Shown: piece after piece, positions 19,730 through 27,984 of the stretch
Position numbering within the stretch: position 1 is the stretch's first letter
Layout of the letters: each line of letters opens with the position of its first letter
NCBI GenBank assembly: GCA_003389215.1
Contig: QQVP01000024.1
Span: 1-64,000 of the forward strand
Reading direction: 5' to 3'
DNA: 64,000 nt
Source of the DNA: Planctomycetota bacterium
Lineage (GTDB): Bacteria; Planctomycetota; Planctomycetia; Pirellulales; UBA7805
Position numbers and translations under genes: made by a program
The notes under the pieces: generated by a model
Database searches by the model: none
What the model was told of the DNA's origin: nothing
Seen by the model: the letters and a program-made list of their open reading frames with translations, nothing else

Positions 19730-20629
19730 ATGTCGACAATCCATCCATCGAATGGTCGGCTTCGATTGCTCGGTCAGCCAACGGGTCGCTCGCGAGAGAC
19801 GACGGTGCTGGCCCTCGCGTTGATCTTCGCAATGGTGGTTGCGTGGGGATGCCTGCTGGCGGTGGCACCGGCCCGCGCTCAGTCGGCCGAAGCGGCCGTC
19901 GGCAGCCAGCCCGGCGAGGAGAATCGCAGCGTCGAACCGCTTGCCGAGAATGACGTCATCCCCAGCACCAATCTACTCAGCATCGTCAAGGACGGCGGCA
20001 CGCTCATGCTGCCAATCCTCGCTTGCTCGGTCATCCTTCTGCTGTTCGTCTTCGAGCGGTCGATTAGTCTGCGGCGGGGTCGCGTCATTCCGCGACCGTT
20101 CGTAAAGAAGTTCCTCCATCAGCTTCGCGAAGGGGCTCTCGATCGCGGCGAGGCCCTGGGACTTTGCGAGGCCAATCGCAGCGTCGTCTCCGACGTGTTT
20201 GCCGCGGCCATCAAGAAGTGGGGCCGGCCCGCCGTGGAGGTTGAACAGGCGATTCTCGACGCGGGCGAGCGAGCCAGCAACGGTCTTCGGCGCTATCTGC
20301 GGTTGCTCAATGGCGTGGCCACGGTGTGTCCCCTGCTGGGTCTGCTCGGCACCGTCGTGGGCATGATCACCGCCTTTAACAACATTGCTACCGCGGACGC
20401 GATGGGGCGGCCGGAACTGCTTGCCGGCGGCATCAGTCAGGCGCTCTTGACCACGGCGGCGGGACTCTCGGTCGCGATTCCCGCGCTGATCGCCTACATG
20501 TTCTTCATCAGCCGCGTCGATCGTCTGGTGATGGATATCGATGCCCTGGGCCAGGAGATCGTGTCGATCATATCGGCCGAGGCGGACATCGCACCGGCCA
20601 AGAAGACGTCGCGGAAAAAGGCCGCCTAG
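19730..20629 (+). CDS. MotA/TolQ/ExbB proton-channel family protein
   Basis: 299 residues from the ATG at 19730 (GAGGG upstream); a GTG at 19718 is the alternative. After an N-terminal membrane segment and a periplasmic stretch come TM helices at GGTLMLPILACSVILLLFVF, the TolQ-family block NGVATVCPLLGLLGTVVGMI, and LLTTAAGLSVAIPALIAYMF. ExbB/TolQ pentamers with ExbD/TolR use the proton motive force to drive TonB/TolA-type partners. The basic tail PAKKTSRKKAA is cytoplasmic. The partner ExbD is the next gene. Confidence 0.95.
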   Translation: MSTIHPSNGRLRLLGQPTGRSRETTVLALALIFAMVVAWGCLLAVAPARAQSAEAAVGSQPGEENRSVEPLAENDVIPSTNLLSIVKDGGTLMLPILACSVILLLFVFERSISLRRGRVIPRPFVKKFLHQLREGALDRGEALGLCEANRSVVSDVFAAAIKKWGRPAVEVEQAILDAGERASNGLRRYLRLLNGVATVCPLLGLLGTVVGMITAFNNIATADAMGRPELLAGGISQALLTTAAGLSVAIPALIAYMFFISRVDRLVMDIDALGQEIVSIISAEADIAPAKKTSRKKAA

Positions 20630-20701
20630 ACGGATGCGCAAGGCCGGCGTCGTAGAGGCCTGCCTGGGCAACCGGCGAGAACCGATTCAGGGAGCCACGT
20701 C

Positions 20702-21115
20702 ATGCCGCTCAAGACGCACCACGACGAGCAGCCGTCGCTGAACCTCACCCCGATGATCGACATCGTCTTTCTGCTGATCATCTTTTTCATGGTGGGAACG
20801 AAGTTCACGGAACTCGAGCGGAAGCTGAGTTTGACGGTACCGAACGTCAGCGCTCCCAATTTGACCGCCGCGCCGGAGAAGAAGGTCGTCAATGTTTACC
20901 GAGATGGTCAGGTCGAACTCGATCGGGAAATAGTTACTTTAGAAGAACTCACGAGCAAGCTCGCCGCCGCCCGAAGCCAATATAGGGATCTTGGGGTCCT
21001 GATTCGCGGCGACGGCAGCGGATCGTATCAGTCGGTCGCCAGCGTGCTAGCAGCCTGCAAGCAAGCAGGGATCTCCAAACTCGGTGTATCCGTTCGGGTC
21101 TCTGACGGCGAATAA
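20702..21115 (+). CDS. ExbD/TolR family protein
   Basis: 137 residues with a single N-terminal TM helix (NLTPMIDIVFLLIIFFMVGT) carrying the proton-pathway Asp, then a periplasmic domain (VNVYRDGQVELDREIVTLEE... VLIRGDGSGSYQSVASVLAA). AGGGAG lies 8 nt before the ATG. With the upstream ExbB it forms the energising stator. The TonB-like gene begins 7 bases after its stop, implying translational coupling. Confidence 0.95.
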   Translation: MPLKTHHDEQPSLNLTPMIDIVFLLIIFFMVGTKFTELERKLSLTVPNVSAPNLTAAPEKKVVNVYRDGQVELDREIVTLEELTSKLAAARSQYRDLGVLIRGDGSGSYQSVASVLAACKQAGISKLGVSVRVSDGE

Positions 21116-21121
21116 CGTTTC

Positions 21122-23119
21122 ATGACCGACACGGCCCTACTCGCGACGTGGGTGCCGCAGGCTGTTCATCTCTTCTGGGTGATCGTCTGGGCTGCGCTGA
21201 TTGTCGTGCTCACGGTCGCCCTCTTCACGCTGCTGCTGACCCGCAAGGGCCGTTCGAATCCGCTGCGAATCTGCGTCGTGTTGTCGCTGTTGGTCCACGC
21301 GCTTCTGGCCGGCTATGCGACGACGATTGAAATCGTGGCCGCTACCTTCCAGGGCGAAGACGAAGCGATCGAAATTGTCGTCGTCGCCAAAAGTCCCCAG
21401 GGCACCGACGTGAGCGACGAAGAGCCGCAGCCGTGGGATCAGACTTCCACAGAGGCGATCGAGCCGGAAATCTCCCACGTCGATCGCGTCGCGATGTCCG
21501 CGTTCGATGTCCCATCGCCGGCACCGCTCCTCGAGAAGCCACAAGCGCCACTGGAGCTGCTGCCGGTCGAGGTCGAGCCGAGCACCACCGGAGCCAGCGA
21601 CGCGGTGAACGAGGCCTTGGCCGCGACCGACGCCGACACTCCCGAGCCAGAACAGATCGACGCTCCTGCGGCCGCCGCCGGCGAAGCGGTGGAAGCGGTC
21701 CGTCCCGAAGTTGCCGAGCTCGACCGAGTCGAAACGCAAGAGGCGGAAGTGAAACCCGGCCTGCCCAGCGAACAACCGGCGTCGCCGCTGCTCGAGGCGT
21801 CGTCGATTCTGCCCAAGCTCGCCGAAGTTCGCGAGGCCGATACTCCCGAGTCGGCCGTCTCCAGCGCCGACGACATTCTGGCCCGTGCCGTGGCGGCGGC
21901 GCCCGCTCCCCTGGTCGCCCTGGACGCTTCGCTACCGACCGCCAGCGGGGAGGAGACCAGCGATACGGCCGAGGCCGAGTCGAGTCCCGCGCCCGCGCCG
22001 GCAGCGGTCCATGATCTTCCGGCGCCCTATCGATTGCGAACCGATCCGAACCGGGGCGAGTTGGCGGAGCGACACGGCGGAGGACCGGAAGCCCAGTCTG
22101 CCGTCGATGCGGCGCTGGCGTGGCTCGCCTCGGCGCAGTCGGAAGACGGACGCTGGGACGTCGACCACTGGGCCGGCGGACGCGAAGGTCGCATCGACGG
22201 TACCGATCGGCACGGAGCCGGCGCGCGGGCCGACACGGGTGTCACCGGCCTGACGATCCTCGCCTTCCTCGGCGCCGGACACACGCATCAGCAGGGAGAT
22301 TATCAGCGGACCGTTGCCAACGCGCTGACCTATCTGATGCGGCAACAGCGGAGCGACGGCAATCTGGCCGGCGACGCACGACTCTACGCGCGCATGTACT
22401 GCCACGGCATGGCCGCCTTCGCGCTCTCCGAGGCCTATGCGATGACGGGCGACGAACGCCTGCTGCCGGCCGCCCAACGGGCCATCGACTACGTTGTCGC
22501 GGCACAAGATCGTCGTGGAGGAGGTTGGCGCTATCGACCCGGCGACAAGGGCGATACCAGTCAACTTGGCTGGCAGGTCATGGCGCTCAAGAGTGCCGAG
22601 CTGGCAGGCATTGAGATTCCTTCGACGACGCTCACCGGTATCGAGCGATTCCTGCGCAGCGTGAGCACCGGAAGGCACGGCGGCCTGGCGAGCTACCAAC
22701 CAGGTCGTCCGGCGAGCGCCGCCATGACGGCCGAGGCCCTCGTCTGTCGCCAGTTTCTCGGCCAGTCGACGAATCATCGAGCCGCCGACGAGGCCGCCGA
22801 CTATCTCGTGCAACGACTCCCCTCGAGCGGCAGGCTGAACCTCTACTACTGCTACTACGCGACCCTGGCACTCCACCCGCTGCAGGATGACCGCTGGTCG
22901 CGCTGGAACAGTGCGCTGCAGCGATCGCTGATCGAGTCGCAGCGGACCGGGGGCAGTAGTTTGCGCGGCCCGGTCGCCGGGAGTTGGGACCCCGACACCG
23001 TTTGGGGAGGGCACGGCGGTCGGGCTTACACGACCGCCATGGCGACGCTCTGCCTCGAAGTCTACTATCGCTACGCACCCACCGGCGAAAGCTCGCCGCG
23101 GGCGGCCTGGCGACGCTAG
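21122..23119 (+). CDS. TonB-like membrane protein fused to an alpha/alpha toroid (prenyltransferase/squalene-oxidase repeat) domain
   Basis: 665 residues. Two N-terminal TM helices (about 17-39 and 49-65) precede a long Pro/Glu/Ala-rich spacer (about 75-300), as in TonB or TolA. Residues 310-650 form a toroid with repeats of the terpene-cyclase type (SAVDAALAWLASAQSEDGRW, GGGWRYRPGDKGDTSQLGWQ, then VMALKSAELAG). I do not see a DxDD cyclase motif, so binding rather than catalysis is likely. The gene completes a TPR-ExbB-ExbD-TonB-like series. A paralogue with the same plan is at 44.7 kb. Inference: an energised envelope protein whose distal domain binds glycans or peptides. Confidence 0.8.
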   Translation: MTDTALLATWVPQAVHLFWVIVWAALIVVLTVALFTLLLTRKGRSNPLRICVVLSLLVHALLAGYATTIEIVAATFQGEDEAIEIVVVAKSPQGTDVSDEEPQPWDQTSTEAIEPEISHVDRVAMSAFDVPSPAPLLEKPQAPLELLPVEVEPSTTGASDAVNEALAATDADTPEPEQIDAPAAAAGEAVEAVRPEVAELDRVETQEAEVKPGLPSEQPASPLLEASSILPKLAEVREADTPESAVSSADDILARAVAAAPAPLVALDASLPTASGEETSDTAEAESSPAPAPAAVHDLPAPYRLRTDPNRGELAERHGGGPEAQSAVDAALAWLASAQSEDGRWDVDHWAGGREGRIDGTDRHGAGARADTGVTGLTILAFLGAGHTHQQGDYQRTVANALTYLMRQQRSDGNLAGDARLYARMYCHGMAAFALSEAYAMTGDERLLPAAQRAIDYVVAAQDRRGGGWRYRPGDKGDTSQLGWQVMALKSAELAGIEIPSTTLTGIERFLRSVSTGRHGGLASYQPGRPASAAMTAEALVCRQFLGQSTNHRAADEAADYLVQRLPSSGRLNLYYCYYATLALHPLQDDRWSRWNSALQRSLIESQRTGGSSLRGPVAGSWDPDTVWGGHGGRAYTTAMATLCLEVYYRYAPTGESSPRAAWRR

Positions 23120-23146
23120 TCCCGGCCGATTCTGGCGAGAGCGAGT

Positions 23147-23183
23147 TGTGCCTCGGCGGTACCCCATGCGGGGTCTCGGCACA
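23147..23183 (+). terminator. Hairpin after the ExbB/ExbD operon
   Basis: TGTGCC (23147-23152) pairs with GGCACA (23178-23183), and inside it ACCCC pairs with GGGGT. It lies about 30 bases after the last stop of the operon. No T-run follows. Confidence 0.45.
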
Positions 23184-23240
23184 GCACCTAACCCATTGCA
23201 CCGCTGGGCCCTAGGCACGCTCGATGCCCCGCGGCTCCGT

Positions 23241-23268
23241 TTGACACTCCGGCAGGCCGCTGTAAAAT
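23241..23268 (+). promoter_or_regulatory. Sigma70-type promoter for the tatA pair
   Basis: TTGACA (23241-23246), a 16-nt spacer and TAAAAT (23263-23268): a full -35 consensus with a 5/6 -10. The tatA start is about 170 bases downstream. Confidence 0.65.
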
Positions 23269-23443
23269 AAAGAGCGGTAGGGATTTAGACTTCGGTAGCG
23301 GGCCGCCTGGCGATCTCTACCGAGTTTTTCACGCCAGGCCGCGGAGTGCGGGCTACTTGCTCGCGGCCAAACCCGCCTTCGTGGGCCGAGATTGTCCCGC
23401 CTGGCCTATCACTTGTGATCACATACGAGGGGAGCTGTTTCCC

Positions 23444-23695
23444 ATGGAACCCATGATTGGAATGTTCGGTTTTTCGGGCCCTTGGGAGTTGATTCTCATC
23501 GCCGGGATCGTGCTGTTGCTCTTCGGCAACCGCCTGCCAGGCGTGATGCGCTCTTTGGGCCGTGGCGTGGTGGAGTTCAAGAAGGGCGTCTCGGGCATCG
23601 AAGATCAGACCGAGGCCGGCGAGTCGCAGACGTCTCCCACGTCGAGCAGCTCGACCACGGCCCCGAGTGAGAAGGAGCCGGAAACGGCGACCTAA
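23444..23695 (+). CDS. tatA: TatA/E-type twin-arginine translocase subunit
   Basis: 83 residues from the ATG at 23444 (GAGGGGAG about 9 nt upstream); the longer reading from 23357 is unsupported. The short N-terminal TM helix (GPWELILIAGIVLLLFGNRL) has the FG hinge, followed by the amphipathic helix PGVMRSLGRGVVEFKKGVSG and a Ser/Thr/Glu-rich tail. TatA oligomers form the pore for folded, cofactor-bearing proteins. A second TatA-type gene follows after 29 bases; tatC is not in the window. Confidence 0.92.
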   Translation: MEPMIGMFGFSGPWELILIAGIVLLLFGNRLPGVMRSLGRGVVEFKKGVSGIEDQTEAGESQTSPTSSSSTTAPSEKEPETAT

Positions 23696-23724
23696 CGTCA
23701 GGACTTTCAGGGCAGAGGTAGAGC

Positions 23725-24045
23725 ATGCCATTTCTTGCCGTGGCAGACATCGGATTGCTCGGGTTCATTGGTGGTCTCGGTCCCCAAGAGATGATCATTA
23801 TCGCCGTGCTCGGAGTGTTGCTTTTCGGCAAGCGTCTGCCCGAAGTCGGTCGCTCGCTCGGTAAGGGCATTGTCGAATTCAAGCGCGGCATTCAGGGGAT
23901 CGGCGACGAAATCGACTCGGCGGTCAGCGATGTCAAGCAGGCCACGCACGTGGCGGTCGACGATTATCAAGAGACGGACGTGCCGAAGTTCGAACCTCCG
24001 ACGAGCGAGCCTCAGCCGGAGAAGCAATCGGCCGAGTCGACCTAG
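23725..24045 (+). CDS. Second TatA/E-type (or TatB-like) translocase subunit
   Basis: 106 residues. The TM segment GPQEMIIIAVLGVLLFGKRL has a Glu after the initial Gly-Pro-Gln and the FGKRLPEVGRSLGKGIVEFK hinge and amphipathic helix typical of TatA. The tail is longer than in the first copy (DEIDSAVSDVKQATHVAVDD... EPPTSEPQPEKQ). AGAGG lies 6 nt before the ATG. A tandem TatA pair may supply separate TatA and TatB roles, but the helix reads as TatA. Probably co-transcribed with the first copy. Confidence 0.9.
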   Translation: MPFLAVADIGLLGFIGGLGPQEMIIIAVLGVLLFGKRLPEVGRSLGKGIVEFKRGIQGIGDEIDSAVSDVKQATHVAVDDYQETDVPKFEPPTSEPQPEKQSAEST

Positions 24046-24144
24046 CTGGCAACACGATCTGCGATCTCGCGGAGGCCGCGCCGGCGACCAGCGCTTCTGC
24101 ATCTTGACGCGAGCCGCGCGAGATGTTTCTCTGGGGGCACGATC

Positions 24145-24219
24145 GGGCGGCTAGCTCAGTTGGTTTAGAGCGCAGCTTTCACACGGCTGAGGTCACTGGT
24201 TCGAATCCAGTGTCGCCCA
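24145..24219 (+). tRNA. tRNA-Val (anticodon CAC)
   Basis: Cloverleaf by eye: acceptor GGGCGGC/GTCGCCC (one G.U pair), D arm GCTC...GAGC, anticodon stem CAGCT/GGCTG with loop TTCACAC giving anticodon CAC, T arm ACTGG-TTCGAAT-CCAGT, discriminator A. 75 nt with no encoded CCA. Its last 30 bases are duplicated at 27224-27253, marking an integration site. Confidence 0.95.
24190..24219 (+). repeat. Left attachment repeat (3' end of tRNA-Val)
   Basis: The last 30 bases of the tRNA, from the end of the anticodon stem through the discriminator base, identical to 27224-27253. Typical att site for a tyrosine integrase. Integration leaves the tRNA intact. Confidence 0.85.
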
Positions 24220-24341
24220 TTTTCTTGCAACTCTCGCCGAACTCTTCAGTTAGTACCTGCCGGCGGTTCGCAGTGCGGCCCACTCTGATCAGGCGCAAGA
24301 CGGTAATTCCTCCGTTTTGGCACCTCACAGGAGGCCGCAAG

Positions 24342-24753
24342 ATGCCGAAATTGACACGTTCCCTGTCCAAGTATCGCCGCCACAGAGCCAGTGGACAGGC
24401 CGTCGTCACGATCAATGGCCCGTGATCATTACCTGGGAAAACACGGCACCTCTGAGAGCGTGATCGCGTGTCAGCGGCACACCAACGAGTGGATCGCTGC
24501 CGGCAGCAGTTCGGTCCCTGACGGGGAAACACTCTCGGTAACCGAATTGTGCTGCCAGCACCGGACGCAGCATGCCAACGCCTACTATCGGCCCCTGGCC
24601 CAGCCGGGCATAAAGCGGGCCCTGCGTTTCCTAAAGGAACTCTACGGATCCGTGGACGTCGACCGGTTCGGGCCCAAGAGCCTCAAAGCCATTCGACAGC
24701 ACTTCGTCGAGCAGGACTTCAGTCGCAAGTACACCAACAAGAATCTAACTTAG
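24342..24753 (+). pseudogene. Tyrosine recombinase/integrase remnant (frameshifted, truncated)
   Basis: The ATG at 24342 has AGGAGG upstream and encodes MPKLTRSLSKYRRHRASGQA, ending INGP at a TGA (24423). One base out of phase, the reading continues DHYLGKHGTSESVIACQRHT, then ELCCQHRTQHANAYYRPLAQ and LYGSVDVDRFGPKSLKAIRQ. An extra C in the run at about 24418-24422 explains the shift. The joined product resembles the N-terminal arm-binding and SAM-like core-binding domains of planctomycete phage-type integrases. It stops at 24753 before any catalytic domain; no R...HxxR...Y motifs follow. It cannot be active. Confidence 0.8.
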
Positions 24754-25091
24754 TCCCCGGTATCATCGTGGGGATAGGTCAGCACCATCGAACCAGAAAC
24801 CCACAATCTCGCAATGAACCTGATTGAAGACATTTGCCAACGCTGAGTCTCGCGCAAAACAAGATGCATCCATTCCACGACGCCCGATCGAGAATCAGGC
24901 ACGACGCCAAGCGTACGGCGACATGCAAGGCCGTAGTACAGTCGGCGTAAGGCAGCCATCGTGGTCATACCACGCCATAGCCAGAGTTCGCTATCGGGGT
25001 GCGCTGTGCGCGAGAGCAGAATGTATAACGTGATCACCGCCAGGTCGATTCTGGCGTCATGAAGCGTTACTTCCGTAGTCTAGCAATGACT
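24754..25091. other. Non-coding island segment
   Basis: About 340 bases after the integrase remnant with no recognisable gene. I find no remains of the integrase catalytic domain in any frame. Confidence 0.45.
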
Positions 25092-25766
25092 TCAATCCCT
25101 GTAGGTTAGCCTGCACCTATGCCAAAGGCTGTCGATCACAATAAAGGCAATGCCACCAAGCCCCGTCACCCACCACAAGTTGTACTCCCACCCACAGAAC
25201 TTCGAGAAGAACTGTTCCTCCAAAATTGCACACCAAAAGAGCACGAGCAGCACAAAGACGAGAGACAAAGAGTTCCACGTGTTCCAGTACCACCTCCACA
25301 ACTGCCTTCGGAACAGTGGCCAGAACTGCCCCGACCAGCGGCTGGACACTCGTCTCACGGATTGTCTCAGCGATCGCTCGCAAAAACGGCGCCAAAACAC
25401 CCGCCAGAATCGCCTCCAATTTGGAGGCAGATCAGGAGTGCTTCGCAAGCAGGTTGAGAGCGTACCGTTCGCACGGTCAATGGAGTCATAGACTCTTGCC
25501 CTCAGACGTCGGAAACCGCACCCAAGGTGTACTGTGATCAGCGTCAGAAAGTAGCCAAGCCAAGCTAAGCCGCTGGTGCAGTCTTTGTCCCAGCAATAGA
25601 TCAGCAAACCACCGATGGCCGCCGCCATGATCGTCATGATCGTCCACAAGATCGTGTCGTAGTGGAGGCTTATCGTAAGGAGGTTGTCGCTGAGTGGAGG
25701 GTCTGGTGCTTCTCGATCATCGGGCACACGCCGTCCAGGACCGCCTGGCTCACCAGTGGTTGCCAT
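25092..25766 (-). CDS. Multi-pass membrane protein of unknown function
   Basis: 224 residues from the ATG at 25766 (TTGGAG 9 nt upstream; an upstream TTG at 25781 is the other option). There are two hydrophobic segments near the N-terminus (ILWTIMTIMAAAIGGLLIYC, LAWLGYFLTLITVHLGCGF), a long basic Trp/Arg-rich central region (NWRRFWRVFWRRFCERSLR, WSGQFWPLFRRQLWRWYW) and two C-terminal segments (LSLVFVLLVLFWCAILEEQF, LWWVTGLGGIAFIVIDSLW). It lies 16 bases after the broken PEP-CTERM gene on the same strand and inside the tRNA-Val island. No family recognised; a cargo gene by context. Confidence 0.65.
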   Translation of the reverse strand: MATTGEPGGPGRRVPDDREAPDPPLSDNLLTISLHYDTILWTIMTIMAAAIGGLLIYCWDKDCTSGLAWLGYFLTLITVHLGCGFRRLRARVYDSIDRANGTLSTCLRSTPDLPPNWRRFWRVFWRRFCERSLRQSVRRVSSRWSGQFWPLFRRQLWRWYWNTWNSLSLVFVLLVLFWCAILEEQFFSKFCGWEYNLWWVTGLGGIAFIVIDSLWHRCRLTYRD

Positions 25767-25781
25767 CACATCATTCTCCAA

Positions 25782-26534
25782 CTATGACGACCGTAGCGCC
25801 GCCGCCAAGGCGATCCCCGCTCCCAAGCGATGCTTGACGCGTCGTCTTCGCCAAGCGGTGGTGCCAAATCCAATAAGAACGAGCAAGGCCAAGCCATATG
25901 TCGACGGTTCGGGCACACCAATGTTGGATTCGTCGGCTCCAATCTAAATGCGAACACCGTCAACCGATGCACCAGGTAGAATGTCTCCCCAAAAGCTGAT
26001 TGCGCTGAAGGTACCGCTCAATTGAATCGTCCCATTGGCGTCCGTCGGGAATGATCCATCATCGATCGTGCCGGTTACCATATCGCCCGCGACGACAAAG
26101 GTCGACTGACCGCTGAGTTTCGTGATGACTTCACCTGGAAAGGTGAGTTCTGAGGCGAGCGATTGAAGATGAATTACCGGGTCAGTAATTGGTGTGTCAA
26201 ACGCAATGGAAAAGGTTGCCGTTTGGGACTGACTGAATGAGATTTGAAGAAAATCTGACATTGCCAATTGAGGCGTAAAGAAGGCTTGGTTGAAGAAGGT
26301 CGATGTGCCATCCAAGACGCCAGAAGCCAGATCGGTGCCCGTTAGGGTGACGCCTGCCGCACCGAGATCGCCGGTCGCGACGTTTGAGGTCGTGTTGAGT
26401 GTCTGGAAGTCCGTGAAGATGACTGCCGCACCCGCATCGCCCCCAGGAATCAGGGCAGGAATCAATCCCAAACAGACAACGGCTTTGATCAGGGTGCGGC
26501 TGGAAGTGTTTGTAGTTCGCATCATTCGCTTCAT
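25782..26534 (-). pseudogene. PEP-CTERM secreted protein interrupted by an in-frame TAG
   Basis: The ATG at 26534 has GGAGG 7 nt upstream. The first 196 residues comprise a signal peptide (LIKAVVCLGLIPALIPGGDA) and a beta-rich domain (TDFQTLNTTSNVATGDLGAA ... FSAISFWGDILPGASVDGVR). A TAG follows at 25944-25946. In the same frame reading resumes IGADESNIGVPEPSTYGLAL, then a hydrophobic helix and AWRRRRVKHR, a complete PEP-CTERM sorting signal, ending at a TAG at 25782. The C-terminal signal is normally part of the protein, so the internal TAG looks like a nonsense mutation (CAG to TAG would suffice). The protein is presumably made without its anchor, or is dead. Confidence 0.8.
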
Positions 26535-27223
26535 GGTCTTGCCTCCGTAGCTTCTGCTAATGGCCAGAAATACGATGTCGACTGCGTGGCTAACCTGAGC
26601 ACCACGATTACACGCCGCGCAACAGAAAAAGCCACCGGAAATCCCTGATTCCGGCTGATCGCCCTCGGCAAACTCCGGATGAGATTTCGAGTGGCTACGA
26701 AGTTATTGGCGATACCCCTGAACACCCTTGAGCCGTCGGAGAGATGGAAGAGCGCGAGCCGCAAAATCGCCGGTAGACTACATCGCAGGAGGGGCCCCGT
26801 CAAGCAAGTGTTTCGACATAGGTATACGCGCATCTGTAGCGACAAAGCCGAAGCGACCGAGTCGGCTTGGGATAGCGCGAAAACCAGACCCTACTAAGCC
26901 TTGTGGCTTTGGTAATCCAATGAGCTCTGGTTCCCGGGTCTTCAAGAGCTCTACCGAAAGGCAACGTCGCCTACAATCCTGAGATCACGGAACAAGAATG
27001 TTCGGACCCAACGCGCGGGACCCAGGACAACCTCTATGACTGAGTTATGGGAATGCTCGACGCGTTACCGGAAACTACCGCCTTGCGTACCGACTTGGCC
27101 ATTGGAAACCGCAATGCTCGAACGAGAAGGCAATCCTTGCAAAGAGAATTCAAGCAGCGAGAATCAGTCAGAGTCTTGTCAGAGCGGGTATTCGGAGATA
27201 GTGCACTCATGGCCACCCACCTA
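26535..27223. other. Non-coding island segment
   Basis: About 690 bases between the PEP-CTERM remnant and the right att repeat. Short ORFs have no ribosome binding sites or domain character. It should hold the leftward promoter of the PEP-CTERM gene. Confidence 0.45.
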
Positions 27224-27253
27224 AGGTCACTGGTTCGAATCCAGTGTCGCCCA
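27224..27253 (+). repeat. Right attachment repeat (copy of tRNA-Val 3' end)
   Basis: Exact 30-base copy of 24190-24219. The sequence upstream of it does not continue as tRNA, so this is an att site and not a second tRNA gene. Confidence 0.85.
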
Positions 27254-27577
27254 CTGCCACTTGTTCCTCGCGGCCATTCGTGCGCCGGCTCTTGCCGCAC
27301 CTCGCCACGCCACCTTCTCGGGCCTCACCACGCCTCGGTCTCTCTGGGGTGACCGTCGTCATTGGGTCAATTGTGACGATTGTTGCGGCAACTTGCAGGC
27401 CTGTCTTTCAGCGAACTTGCAAGCACCCCAAACGCACCGCGACCTCGGCGGTTTGGTGAGCTAGCCTTGCCGGCCGTCCCGGGGGGCGACGTCCTTCGCG
27501 GCGATGAAGGTTCCAATGACAAAGTGAATTGTCGGGCAATCGAGCGACTTGCCCGTCGTAAGAGCAGGAGAGGAACG
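27254..27577. other. Intergenic between att repeat and cheY
   Basis: About 320 bases, probably the original chromosomal sequence downstream of tRNA-Val. No gene seen; an open frame leading into cheY has no protein character before the CheY start. Confidence 0.4.
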
Positions 27578-27955
27578 ATGAGCGCAAGAGTCCTCGTTGC
27601 AGACGATTCCGCCACCATGCGCAAGATCATAATTCGCTCGTTGAAGTCTTTTGGCATTACCGACGTCGCGCAGGCGGCCGATGGTGACGAAGCGTGCGCC
27701 TTGTTCGAGCAGGGCGAATTTGACCTCGTGCTGACCGATTGGAGCATGCCAGGCAAGTCGGGATTGGAGGTCCTACAAGCCATCCGCCGTACGGGCTCGA
27801 CCGTTCCGGTCGTGCTGGTTGCCACCGAGGGCGAGAAGAGCCGCGCGATGCAAGCGATTCAACCCGGCGTGTCCGATTGCCTGGTGAAACCTTTCCAGGC
27901 TGAAGAGCTGAAGGACAAGGTCAAGAAGCAACTCAGCCTGGGAGCGAGCGTCTGA
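27578..27955 (+). CDS. cheY: CheY-like single-domain response regulator
   Basis: 125 residues from the ATG at 27578 (GGAGAGG upstream). A stand-alone receiver: acidic pocket VLVADDSATMRKII, phospho-acceptor Asp in LVLTDWSMPGKSG, conserved Thr in LVATEGEK and Lys in CLVKPFQAEELKDK. Such proteins carry a phosphoryl signal to the flagellar switch or another target. The remnant of a CheX-type phosphatase follows after 30 bases, a common pairing. No kinase is nearby. Confidence 0.92.
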   Translation: MSARVLVADDSATMRKIIIRSLKSFGITDVAQAADGDEACALFEQGEFDLVLTDWSMPGKSGLEVLQAIRRTGSTVPVVLVATEGEKSRAMQAIQPGVSDCLVKPFQAEELKDKVKKQLSLGASV

Positions 27956-27984
27956 GAAAAGACAACCGAAACGATGTCGACGAG

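Larger units (their letters stand above)
24190..27253. mobile_element. Small decayed integrative element in tRNA-Val
   Basis: A 3.06-kb segment bounded by the tRNA-Val 3' end and its exact 30-bp copy. The first gene after the tRNA is a tyrosine-integrase remnant, as expected at the integrase end of such islands. Inside are also a PEP-CTERM gene broken by a TAG and a membrane protein gene on the opposite strand, with much non-coding sequence. Base composition looks AT-richer than the flanks by eye. No replication, transfer or relaxase gene is seen, so the element is not autonomous now. Confidence 0.8.

Noticed and set aside
21932..23218. 428-codon minus-strand ORF
   Set aside because: Antisense to the TonB-like toroid gene, which has clear domains and operon context.
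27200..27253. Possible second tRNA-Val
   Set aside because: Only the last 30 bases match; no acceptor 5' strand, D arm or anticodon arm upstream.
27034..27300. Minus-strand ORF with a WIRTSDL-like peptide
   Set aside because: This peptide is the usual translation of the antisense of a tRNA T arm; here it comes from the att copy of tRNA-Val.
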